DNA from: Flavobacteriales bacterium
GTDB lineage: Bacteria; Bacteroidota; Bacteroidia; NS11-12g; UBA955
Assembly (NCBI GenBank): GCA_947447955.1
Contig: CANFLS010000010.1
Location: 1 to 64,000 of the forward strand
Reading direction: 5' to 3'
DNA length: 64,000 nt
The notes beneath the pieces are model-generated. The model made no database searches, was not told where the DNA came from, and saw only the letters and a list, made by a program, of their open reading frames with translations. A program made the translations under genes and the position numbers. Positions 55,235 through 62,566 of this stretch are shown piece after piece; the first letter of the stretch is position 1, and each line of letters begins with the position of its first letter.

Positions 55235-56496
55235 CAAATAATCTCCTTATTAAATCTGCAAAAGTTATTGATGCCACAAGTAAATGGAATAATCAAGTAG
55301 TTGATATTCAAATTGAAAATGGGAAAATTGCCAATATAGCGTCGGATATTAAATCCGATAATATTGAAACGTTTGATGCAAATGGAAATTTCATTTCACT
55401 TGGATGGTTCGATGCCTTTGCAACCTGTCCCGATCCTGGTGCAAATTGGAAGGAAGATTTGGTTTCATTGTCACATGCTGCCCGAATTGGAGGATTTACT
55501 TCTGTTGCGGCAATTTGTGGTTCTAATCCATTGCCAGAAAATGCAACCGTTATTTCACAAATAAAACATACAGCAAATCTATGTGACGTTCAAATATATC
55601 CCCTAGGACTATCAAGCGAACATCAGCAAGGTAAAGAAATGGCTGAGGTATTCGAAATGTTCAAGGCTGGAAGTATTGGTCAAACAGATGGCATCGTTTC
55701 TAGTGCTTCGGTTTCATTAAGAAGCAAATTGATGCAATACTGTGCATCATTGAATATTCCTTATTTGCATTTTCCTTTTGAATCGAAATTGGTTACAGGC
55801 GGGGTTGTAAATGAAGGTATTATCAATGTGAACTTAGGATTAAAAGGTTTACCTGTTGCTAGCGAAACCATGGCAATTTTGTCGGATTTGGTGATGGCAG
55901 AATGGTTGAATGCTCCTATTCGACTTATAGGAATTAGCAGTGCTGCTTCAGTCGAAATAATTAGAAAAGCAAAGGCAGATGGTATTGAAGTATACGCTGC
56001 GGTGCCAATTATGAATTTGGCTTATAATGAAAATGCAGTTGGTGAATTTGATGAAAACTTTAAAGTTTATCCGCCTTTGAGAACAGAAGAAGATCGCTTG
56101 GCTTTGATTCAAGGCGTTTTGGATGGTACTATCGATGCAATCATTAGTAACCATTGTCCGGATGATATTGAATCCAAAAATGTTGAATTTGAATATGCGT
56201 CATTTGGTGCGGCAACATTGCCTTCGTTTTTCAATATGATGCTCGATACATTTGGATCTGACTTTAATAAAGTAGTAAATACCTTGGCAAATGGGGCCAA
56301 TAAAATTTACAATATGCCTAAAAAGAGCTTTGAAGTGGGTGAAATTGCAGATTTTACTATATTTTCAACCGAATTAGAGCATACAATTACAAAGCAAAAT
56401 CAGGGTACCAAAGCATATAACGTTTTGGGATTAAATAAAACATCAAAAGGAAAAGTGATTGCAGTAGTTTCTAAGGGATTATTGCATAATAATTAA
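55231..56496 (+). CDS. Dihydroorotase-like protein without catalytic metal ligands
   Basis: 421 residues with the overall plan of type I dihydroorotase, including EDLVSLSHAARIGGFTSV and KVYPPLR. The metal and catalytic positions are all changed. DxHxHLREPG is here DAFATCPDPG (61-70, Phe63 and Thr65 for the two His); HIS is GIS (234-236); TPHHL is VPIMN (258-262); TDHAPH is SNHCPD (306-311, Asp to Asn). It should therefore be inactive as an enzyme. By analogy with Pseudomonas PyrC', it could be a structural partner of aspartate transcarbamoylase. It overlaps the BatA-type gene by 4 nt and is followed after 1 nt by the DUF4199 gene. Confidence 0.85.
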   Translation: MTNNLLIKSAKVIDATSKWNNQVVDIQIENGKIANIASDIKSDNIETFDANGNFISLGWFDAFATCPDPGANWKEDLVSLSHAARIGGFTSVAAICGSNPLPENATVISQIKHTANLCDVQIYPLGLSSEHQQGKEMAEVFEMFKAGSIGQTDGIVSSASVSLRSKLMQYCASLNIPYLHFPFESKLVTGGVVNEGIINVNLGLKGLPVASETMAILSDLVMAEWLNAPIRLIGISSAASVEIIRKAKADGIEVYAAVPIMNLAYNENAVGEFDENFKVYPPLRTEEDRLALIQGVLDGTIDAIISNHCPDDIESKNVEFEYASFGAATLPSFFNMMLDTFGSDFNKVVNTLANGANKIYNMPKKSFEVGEIADFTIFSTELEHTITKQNQGTKAYNVLGLNKTSKGKVIAVVSKGLLHNN

Positions 56497-56497
56497 T

Positions 56498-57064
56498 ATG
56501 GAAAAATTACAAATGATTTTTAATCGTCCCGCTGTACTTCATGGATTACTTGCTGGAGCTTTGCTTTTTGCAGTGAAAATGGTTTTTCTTTTTTCAGGCA
56601 ATTTCGACTATCGTTATTCGCCAACTTTTCCTATGTTGTCGTTTTTGCCCATTTATGCGGCAATTTTGATAAGCGGAAAGGCAGAAAAAATCATTCAAGG
56701 TGAAATCTATACGTATAAAAGAGCCTTTTTTGCGGCCCTAAGAACTATTTCTATTGCGGTTGTAATTTCGATATTGGCCGATAAGATTGCGCTATCTTCG
56801 AGTCCGCAAGTGTTAAACCAAGTCATCGAAATTGAAAGAGCACAGAAATTAGAAATATTCAAAGCACTTCCCAATTTATACGACAATAGCCAAAAAGACT
56901 TTATCATGTCGAATATCCATCCAAATAATTGGTTGGAAATCATTGGTAAAATGATAGGTTTGATCTTTTCAAATGGTTTATTGGCATTAATCATTGTGAA
57001 TTCAACCAAGTTTAGAAAGCCTAAAAATGAATGGTTGAATAACAACGATACTGAAAATTCATGA
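56498..57064 (+). CDS. DUF4199-type membrane protein
   Basis: 188 residues with about four membrane helices: AVLHGLLAGALLFAVKMVFLF, MLSFLPIYAAILISG, AALRTISIAVVISILAD and GKMIGLIFSNGLLALIIVN. A segment SGKAEKIIQGEIYTYKRAFFAALR between helices 2 and 3 is characteristic of DUF4199 proteins in Bacteroidota; function unknown. It starts 1 nt after the dihydroorotase-like stop and its stop overlaps the methyltransferase start. Confidence 0.78.
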   Translation: MEKLQMIFNRPAVLHGLLAGALLFAVKMVFLFSGNFDYRYSPTFPMLSFLPIYAAILISGKAEKIIQGEIYTYKRAFFAALRTISIAVVISILADKIALSSSPQVLNQVIEIERAQKLEIFKALPNLYDNSQKDFIMSNIHPNNWLEIIGKMIGLIFSNGLLALIIVNSTKFRKPKNEWLNNNDTENS

Positions 57065-57861
57065 TACGCGAAATTTCTAGCTTCCAAAATGATTGGGTAA
57101 AACACATTAAAGTTTTACAAGAGAAAAATCGTGCACGTAAAAAGGAAGGTGTTTTTCTTGTTGAGGGACTTATTGAAATTAAATTGTGTATTGAAGCAGG
57201 ATACATTATTAAAGAACTTGCTTTTTGTAAAGAATTGATTTCGGAGGGACATTTGTCTGAGAGAATAGGGATTGATTTAGAAACAATTGCGAACATTTAT
57301 TTACTTTCCTCCGCCGTTTTTGAATCTTTGGCTTACAGAGGTGGGGTAGAGAACGCCATTGCCATTGTTGCTTATCCTGAAAATAGACCTTCTTTGGATG
57401 ATTTGAAATCTGACGGATTGTACCTAGTTGCTGAATCAGTTGAAAAACCTGGTAACTTGGGTGCTATTTTAAGAACCGCCGATGCTTCGAAAATGGATGC
57501 GATTATTGTTTGTGATGAATTGCTAGATATATTTCATCCAAACGTAATTAGAAATAGTTTGGGATGTGTGTTTACCGTTCCAGTAATTGTTTGTAGTTCT
57601 AATGATGCTATTGACATGTTTAAAAAGAAAAATATTCAAATTTTTTCGACTTTTATGGATCAATCAATTTCATTATTTGAGGCCAACTTAACTGGCGGAG
57701 TTGCACTTGTTGTAGGAGCGGAACATCAAGGTTTGTCGGCTTCTTGGAGAAATGTTGGACAAAATATCAATATTCCCATGCTTGGTTTTGTTGATAGTTT
57801 GAATGTTTCGGTGGCTTCTGCCGTTTTAATGTACGAAGCAAGGCGTCAACGGATTAAATAA
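57061..57861 (+). CDS. SpoU/TrmH-family RNA 2'-O-methyltransferase
   Basis: 266 residues. An N-terminal substrate-binding domain (NDWVKHIKVLQEKNRARKKEGVFLVEG, residues ~10-36) precedes a knotted SPOUT domain with the three motifs: ESVEKPGNLGAILRTADA, VVGAEHQGLS and DSLNVSVASAVLMYEARRQ. It methylates a ribose 2'-OH in 23S rRNA or tRNA; the target nucleotide is not evident. Its start overlaps the DUF4199 stop by 4 nt. Confidence 0.92.
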   Translation: MIREISSFQNDWVKHIKVLQEKNRARKKEGVFLVEGLIEIKLCIEAGYIIKELAFCKELISEGHLSERIGIDLETIANIYLLSSAVFESLAYRGGVENAIAIVAYPENRPSLDDLKSDGLYLVAESVEKPGNLGAILRTADASKMDAIIVCDELLDIFHPNVIRNSLGCVFTVPVIVCSSNDAIDMFKKKNIQIFSTFMDQSISLFEANLTGGVALVVGAEHQGLSASWRNVGQNINIPMLGFVDSLNVSVASAVLMYEARRQRIK

Positions 57862-57867
57862 ATTTCG

Positions 57868-57875
57868 TATTATTG
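57868..57875 (+). promoter_or_regulatory. -7-like element TATTATTG, 4 nt before a GTG start
   Basis: Seven of eight positions fit TAnnTTTG; tatt separates it from the GTG at 57880. Confidence 0.45.
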
Positions 57876-57879
57876 TATT

Positions 57880-59208
57880 GTGCAAAAAATAGCAATTCTT
57901 GGCGCGGGCAGAAGTGCCGGTTATTTAATCGACCATTTGGCCCTTGTTTCTAAAGCGAAAAGCTGGGAATTGAAAGTATACGACAATAATTTTGAGGGAT
58001 ATTTTTCGTCATTCGGGGAAAATCCAAATTGCATATTTGAGAATTCTAATTTGGCTGATCTCAAAATATTAGAATCTATTGTTAAATACTCAGATCTTAT
58101 CATTAGTGTTTTGCCTCCCTCAATGCATTTTGGGGTGGCTCGTTTTTGTGTTTTGCATGGAACACATTTGGTAACCGCTTCCTATATTTCTCCAGAAATG
58201 AAGGCATTGCACGATGTGGCGGTTGAAAATGATGTAGTACTTTTGAATGAGTTGGGACTTGATCCTGGTATTGATCACCTATCTGCTGCGAAAGCAATTT
58301 TTGAGATACAAGAAAAAGGCGGTGAGATAGTTGGATTTGAAAGTTATTGTGGGGGATTAATTACTGAAAATGATTGCATGGGCAATCCTTGGAAGTATAA
58401 GTTTACTTGGAATCCAAGAAATGTTGTTTTGGCGGGGCAGGGAGGTAAAAGCAAGTGGCTTGCCAACGGTGAGTTACATCAAATTGCGCCTTCAGACGTT
58501 TTTAAACACATACAAAGGTTCGATTTTTCTGAATTAGGTCAAATTGAAGCTTATCCTAATAGAGATAGTTTAAATTACATTGATCAGTATCATTTACTTG
58601 GAGTAAAAACAATGCTCCGTGGAACCTTGAGAAGGGTTGGTTATTGCGATGCTTGGCAAATATTAATAGATGCAGGCTTTACCGATGATGAAAAAGGTCA
58701 AGATTTGGTTTTTGCCAACAGAAGAGTTTGGTTCGAATTTATTACAAAGTGCAAATCAGTTGAGGATTGGTTTATACATTTGAATCTAACCAATAATCAA
58801 ATAATAGAGAAATTAAAGTTCCTAGAATTAGATTTAGAAAATACCGTACCATTAGAAAATTTAAGTCATGCGGCTCATTTGCAAAATATCCTTCAAGATA
58901 AATGGAAATTGAATGAATCCGATAAAGATGAAGTATTGATGGTGCATAAAATTGATTATACATTGAACAATCTGGCTTTTCGGTATTCTGCAACTTTGCG
59001 CATCATTGGCGAAGGAGGAGCACATACTGCAATGGCTAAAACTGTAGGTTTGCCTTTGGCATTGGGTGCAATTGCAATTCTTGATGGAATTATTAAAGAA
59101 CGAGGTTGTTTAATGCCATTTAACGTTGTTTGGGGGAAGCAGATATTGTTGCAGTTGGAAGAACTTGGAATACAATTTGCAGAGTCGACACAACAAATTA
59201 ATAATTAA
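57880..59208 (+). CDS. Saccharopine dehydrogenase-like protein (glutamate-forming type)
   Basis: 442 residues starting at GTG. The N-terminal Rossmann loop ILGAGRSAGYLIDHLA is followed by the ISVLPPSMH and NELGLDPGIDHLSA motifs of LYS9/AASS saccharopine dehydrogenases, then SYCGGL and a C-terminal region ending HTAMAKTVGLPLALGA, also characteristic. In lysine catabolism the enzyme converts saccharopine to aminoadipate semialdehyde and glutamate with NAD(P). A partner LKR gene is not in the window. Confidence 0.88.
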   Translation: MQKIAILGAGRSAGYLIDHLALVSKAKSWELKVYDNNFEGYFSSFGENPNCIFENSNLADLKILESIVKYSDLIISVLPPSMHFGVARFCVLHGTHLVTASYISPEMKALHDVAVENDVVLLNELGLDPGIDHLSAAKAIFEIQEKGGEIVGFESYCGGLITENDCMGNPWKYKFTWNPRNVVLAGQGGKSKWLANGELHQIAPSDVFKHIQRFDFSELGQIEAYPNRDSLNYIDQYHLLGVKTMLRGTLRRVGYCDAWQILIDAGFTDDEKGQDLVFANRRVWFEFITKCKSVEDWFIHLNLTNNQIIEKLKFLELDLENTVPLENLSHAAHLQNILQDKWKLNESDKDEVLMVHKIDYTLNNLAFRYSATLRIIGEGGAHTAMAKTVGLPLALGAIAILDGIIKERGCLMPFNVVWGKQILLQLEELGIQFAESTQQINN

Positions 59209-59255
59209 TTATTTGTAGTTTTATCCACAAAGTGTATTTTCAGAATTCATTTTTG

Positions 59256-59263
59256 TATTTTTG
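59256..59263 (+). promoter_or_regulatory. -7 promoter element TATTTTTG
   Basis: Exact TAnnTTTG match, 16 nt before the WD40 gene ATG at 59280. Confidence 0.5.
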
Positions 59264-59279
59264 ATAAAATTTTATTCCC

Positions 59280-60473
59280 ATGATAAAACAATTGTTCTTA
59301 TTTTTTATCGCGTTCTGCTGCAGCATTTTAAATGCAATTGCACAACAAGATACAGTAGTTAATTTTGAGCAGAATTTACCCGGTCACACAAATGCGGTAG
59401 AAACTGTTGCGTATTCGAAAGATGGTAAATTTTTACTTTCGGGGAGTTGGGATAATACGGCAAGATTATATACTGTTGATACTAGCGGTGGTATCACCTT
59501 CTCAAAATCATTTACGGGTCATTTTGCGGCAGTTACTGCTGTGGCAATTAATTACCAAAGTACAATGGTTGCAACGGGTTCTAAAGATTTCACTGTTAGG
59601 GTGTATGACATTGCTACCGGTAAACTTTTGTTCGTTTCTCGCGATCACAAAGAAGCCATTTCGAATTTGTTATTTGATCCTGCAGGTTTGATGCTTTTTA
59701 GTAGCTCGCATGATGGTTCAATTCGTTTGTATGACGTTGCGAATTTCGAAAATAATAAAGCGGAAAAAGCGTTGCAATTTGGAACGAAAGTCAATGATTT
59801 TATTCTGTCTACTGCAAAAGGTGCCTTTTTGGTTGCTTCGGCAAAACCAGTGATAGAGCAAATAACCTTAAAGAAAAATGTAACAAAATCGTTTACTGGT
59901 CACACAGGTCCGGTAAATTGCTTGGATATGTCCCCCAATAAAAAAATGTTGGCGAGTGGTTCTGATGATAAATCAATCATTATTTGGGACATGGCAACAG
60001 CAACGGTTTTAAAGAAATTAACTGGACATGCTTGGAAAGTTACCTCTGTTCAATTTTCAGCAGATGGCAAATATTTGGTGAGTACTTGCAATACTGGTGA
60101 AATTAAGCTTTGGAATTTGGAAACCGGCAAATGCATGACCAATATTCAACCAAAGGGAACAAATGCACGTCAGGCTTGTTTCAATGCAAATGAAACCAGA
60201 ATTGCAGTGGCTAGCTTACAAACAGGTGGTTCTTATGGGGTTTCAATTTACAAAACACCAATTCGATTTATTCCATTCGTTAAAAAGCAAATGGTTAAAG
60301 GCAAAAACGGCAAGATGGTGCCTGCGCCATCTAATGGTCAACCAACTGAAGATTGGGCTTGGTCAGACGATGCAGACGGTGGTAAAGCAGACAAAGCCGA
60401 CAATACAGATAATGCTGGTGATTCTCCTAAAAATGCAGAAAAACCGAAAACACTTCCTAAAAAGAAAAATTAA
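59280..60473 (+). CDS. Exported WD40-repeat protein
   Basis: 397 residues. A signal peptide (~1-22, ending AIAQ) leads to a beta-propeller of WD40 repeats, with typical ends LLSGSWDNTARLY, VATGSKDFTVRVYD, LFSSSHDGSIRLYD, LASGSDDKSIIIWD and LVSTCNTGEIKLWN; about six or seven blades reach residue ~335. The last 60 residues are a charged, Lys/Asp/Pro-rich tail. It is a likely scaffold in the periplasm or on the surface. The RidA gene starts on its stop codon (TAATG). Confidence 0.88.
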   Translation: MIKQLFLFFIAFCCSILNAIAQQDTVVNFEQNLPGHTNAVETVAYSKDGKFLLSGSWDNTARLYTVDTSGGITFSKSFTGHFAAVTAVAINYQSTMVATGSKDFTVRVYDIATGKLLFVSRDHKEAISNLLFDPAGLMLFSSSHDGSIRLYDVANFENNKAEKALQFGTKVNDFILSTAKGAFLVASAKPVIEQITLKKNVTKSFTGHTGPVNCLDMSPNKKMLASGSDDKSIIIWDMATATVLKKLTGHAWKVTSVQFSADGKYLVSTCNTGEIKLWNLETGKCMTNIQPKGTNARQACFNANETRIAVASLQTGGSYGVSIYKTPIRFIPFVKKQMVKGKNGKMVPAPSNGQPTEDWAWSDDADGGKADKADNTDNAGDSPKNAEKPKTLPKKKN

Positions 60474-60886
60474 TGAGCGAATTATTTAATAGTAGCAAAG
60501 CCCCTGAACCGGTAGGTTTGTATCCGCATGCCCGCAAAGTGGGTAATTTATTGTTTTTAAGTGGGGTAGGACCGAGAGAAAAAGGAACCAAAGTAATTCC
60601 AGGAGTTGAACTTGATGAAAATCGCAATATTATCAGTTACGATATTGAAACACAATGCCGTTCGGTATTTCAGAATGTTCGTTGGATCCTTGAAGATGCC
60701 GGAAGCAGTTGGAATAACATTATAGATGTTACCGTATTTCTTACGAATATGAAAGACGATTTTCCAATTTATAACAAACTTTGGGCAGAATACTTCGGTG
60801 AAAACCCTCCGTGCAGAACTACGCTTGAAATTAATTGTTTGCCTACACCCATTGCCATTGAGCTAAAAGTGATTGCAACTGTTTGA
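60473..60886 (+). CDS. RidA-family deaminase, aminomuconate-deaminase-like
   Basis: 137 residues. The RidA/YjgF signature is present: Arg in PPCRTTLEINCLPTPIAIELKVIA and LFLSGVGPR near the N-terminus. RidA hydrolyses reactive enamine/imine intermediates; the longer member AmnD in Pseudomonas deaminates 2-aminomuconate. The SGVGPREKG loop and size are compatible with that group. Together with the muconic-semialdehyde-type dehydrogenase at 14505 it hints at kynurenine/aminomuconate breakdown, though the genes are 46 kb apart. Confidence 0.85.
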   Translation: MSELFNSSKAPEPVGLYPHARKVGNLLFLSGVGPREKGTKVIPGVELDENRNIISYDIETQCRSVFQNVRWILEDAGSSWNNIIDVTVFLTNMKDDFPIYNKLWAEYFGENPPCRTTLEINCLPTPIAIELKVIATV

Positions 60887-60904
60887 AAAATTATTGAATA
60901 ACGT

Positions 60905-60942
60905 AAAAAAAAACCTTGAAGAACTCTTCAAGGTTTTTTTTT
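60905..60942. terminator. Bidirectional terminator between RidA and hpf genes
   Basis: Stem ACCTTGAAG / CTTCAAGGT with flanking A8 and T8 runs, so it works in both directions. It separates the plus-strand RidA gene from the minus-strand hpf gene, and marks the likely edge of a past inversion. Confidence 0.92.
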
Positions 60943-60950
60943 GGTTTAAT

Positions 60951-61235
60951 TTAACTTTTAGTTTTCCGTATTTGATTCTTTAAAGCATTGATGCTTTTAC
61001 TCACTGCAATTTCAAATTTTTCCGATCGGGTAGAAGCGAAAATGTCTTTTCCAGCGCTGTGAATCATGATTTCTACTGTTTTGTTTTGATTTTTGTGCGC
61101 ATTTTCGGTCTTTAAAAAAATCTTAGCTTTAATAGCTCCGTGAAAGATTTTCTCTAATTTTTTGACTTTGCCCTCGATGAAATTAATCAATTTCTCATTG
61201 GGTCTTACATGGCTAGTTTGAATTGCGATTTCCAT
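60951..61235 (-). CDS. hpf: Short-form ribosome hibernation-promoting factor
   Basis: 94 residues, only the ribosome-binding HPF/RaiA domain: VRPNEKLINFIEGKVKKLEKIF near the N-terminus, KIFLKTENAHKNQNKTVEIMIH, and IFASTRSEKFEIAVSKSINALKNQI. It binds the decoding region of idle 70S ribosomes in stationary phase. It lies 92 nt downstream of the xer gene on the same strand, the standard rpsU-xer-hpf order of the phylum. Confidence 0.93.
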   Translation of the reverse strand: MEIAIQTSHVRPNEKLINFIEGKVKKLEKIFHGAIKAKIFLKTENAHKNQNKTVEIMIHSAGKDIFASTRSEKFEIAVSKSINALKNQIRKTKS

Positions 61236-61327
61236 GAATTTGAGTTTTTTAGGTGAAACATTTCACTCTTTGGAGTGATTTCATATTTCAATTTCTCAAA
61301 TTAAATTTACAATTGCAAATTTATTCG

Positions 61328-62200
61328 TTATTTCCTTGGATGAAGTTGATGGATTTTTTTCAACTTTTCAAATGAGTTTTTTGTATAAACCTGAGTTGCC
61401 GATAAATTGGCATGTCCCAAAATATCTTTAATTGCCATGAGGTTTGCTCCGTTATTCAGCATATGTGTTGCAAAAGAATGCCGCAATACATGGGGACTTG
61501 TTTTAGATGCATGCGAAAACAGTTTTAAATATTTATTTACGAGTCGATAAACAAATACAGGATAAAGCGGTTCTCCTGATTCCAAGGTAAATAAATAACC
61601 CCTTTCAATTTTTGAAATGTATATTTTCAACAAATCAATTCCCTCATCATGCAATGGAATTAAACGCACTTTGTTTCTTTTACCTAAAACCCTCAATGTA
61701 TTTCTTGATAAATCAACGTCGCTTGTTTTTAATCCTACCAATTCAGATAATCGCATCCCCGAGGTGTAAAATAGCAACAATAACAACCTGTCTCTTTCGC
61801 CATGTTCAACTTCATTCCAAGGAAACCGTTCAAACATATTTTTTAAATCTTCGGCAGGAATATCTTTCACCAGGTGTTTTGGTGTTTTGGGTACAGATAT
61901 TTTGATTAATGGATCGTGATCAATTACGCCATCTTTTCGAAGATGTTTTACCAAAGCTCTAATGCTTGATATTTTTCTATGAATACTTCTTGGAGCAATG
62001 TTGTGTTGCATCATGTCTGACATCCAAGCGCGCACATGTGTAGCTTTGAGTTGATTGATACTTGGATTGCCAAGAGAGTTTAAAAATGCCAGAAACTGCT
62101 CTAAATCGCCGCGGTAAGCAACAGTGGTATGGATGCTCATTCTTTTATTCTTCTCTAGGTAAAAGATAAAGTCATCAATATGTTGTTGCCAAGGGCTCAT
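61328..62200 (-). CDS. XerC/XerD-type tyrosine recombinase
   Basis: 290 residues, housekeeping Xer length. N-terminal SAM-like core-binding domain (~5-90) and catalytic domain with the full set R150 (GMRLSEL), K174, H237-xx-R240 (SPHVLRHSF), H263 (LGHANL) and nucleophile Y272. It resolves chromosome dimers at dif near the division septum. An element TATCTTCG (62205-62212), 7/8 to consensus, lies 4 nt before the ATG. Neighbours rpsU and hpf show it is the chromosomal recombinase rather than an integrase of a mobile element. Confidence 0.93.
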   Translation of the reverse strand: MSPWQQHIDDFIFYLEKNKRMSIHTTVAYRGDLEQFLAFLNSLGNPSINQLKATHVRAWMSDMMQHNIAPRSIHRKISSIRALVKHLRKDGVIDHDPLIKISVPKTPKHLVKDIPAEDLKNMFERFPWNEVEHGERDRLLLLLFYTSGMRLSELVGLKTSDVDLSRNTLRVLGKRNKVRLIPLHDEGIDLLKIYISKIERGYLFTLESGEPLYPVFVYRLVNKYLKLFSHASKTSPHVLRHSFATHMLNNGANLMAIKDILGHANLSATQVYTKNSFEKLKKIHQLHPRK

Positions 62201-62257
62201 AATACGAAGATAGTGGAATAAAAGGAGAGAAGGTTGGTGTTGTTTGGATAAACAAAA

Positions 62258-62278
62258 AAAGCCGCATAAAGCGGCTTT
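62258..62278 (-). terminator. Terminator of rpsU
   Basis: Minus-strand stem AAAGCCGC / GCGGCTTT, loop of 5 nt, T7 tail, 22 nt past the rpsU stop. It separates rpsU from the xer gene. Confidence 0.88.
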
Positions 62279-62300
62279 GAATATATTTTGAGCGGAAGAC

Positions 62301-62498
62301 TTATCCTTCTACTTCTTGAGTTTGCATCTTTTGTTTGTAAGCCGCACGAATTTTTTGCATACGCTTTGTAATGCAAGGTTTTTCGAAGGCTTGACGAGAA
62401 CGTAATTCTTTAACTACGCCAGTTTTTTCAAATTTCTTTTTGAATTTCTTAAGTGCTTTTTCTAGAGAATCGCTTTCTTTTACGTTTATTACAAGCAT
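62301..62498 (-). CDS. rpsU: Ribosomal protein bS21
   Basis: 65 residues: VNVKESDSLEKALKKFKKKFEKTGVVKELRSRQAFEKP followed by TKRMQKIRAAYKQK, the bS21 pattern. It belongs to the 30S platform near the 16S 3' end. In Bacteroidota bS21 helps cover the anti-Shine-Dalgarno and is reported to control its own synthesis through an SD in some members; here the leader shows no AGGAG before the ATG. Promoter TATATTTG at 62530-62537. Confidence 0.97.
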   Translation of the reverse strand: MLVINVKESDSLEKALKKFKKKFEKTGVVKELRSRQAFEKPCITKRMQKIRAAYKQKMQTQEVEG

Positions 62499-62529
62499 GG
62501 TATTGTGTTTTTCTTTGTTATTAGGGTTG

Positions 62530-62537
62530 CAAATATA
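62530..62537 (-). promoter_or_regulatory. -7 promoter element TATATTTG of rpsU
   Basis: Exact TAnnTTTG match on the minus strand, 31 nt before the ATG at 62498. Confidence 0.6.
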
Positions 62538-62566
62538 ATAAAAAACTCTTTTTTAAACAAATGTTA

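Noticed and set aside
59221-59229. A perfect DnaA box TTATCCACA upstream of the WD40 gene
   Set aside because: One exact 9-mer is about what chance gives in 64 kb on two strands, and there is no cluster or nearby replication gene.
61328-62200. The tyrosine recombinase as a phage or island integrase
   Set aside because: Housekeeping neighbours rpsU and hpf, Xer length and no att-like repeats near the tRNA genes point to chromosomal Xer.
62499-62529. A Shine-Dalgarno sequence in the rpsU leader as reported for some flavobacteria
   Set aside because: The leader reads CAACCCTAATAAC and then A-rich sequence, with no AGGAG-like word near the ATG.
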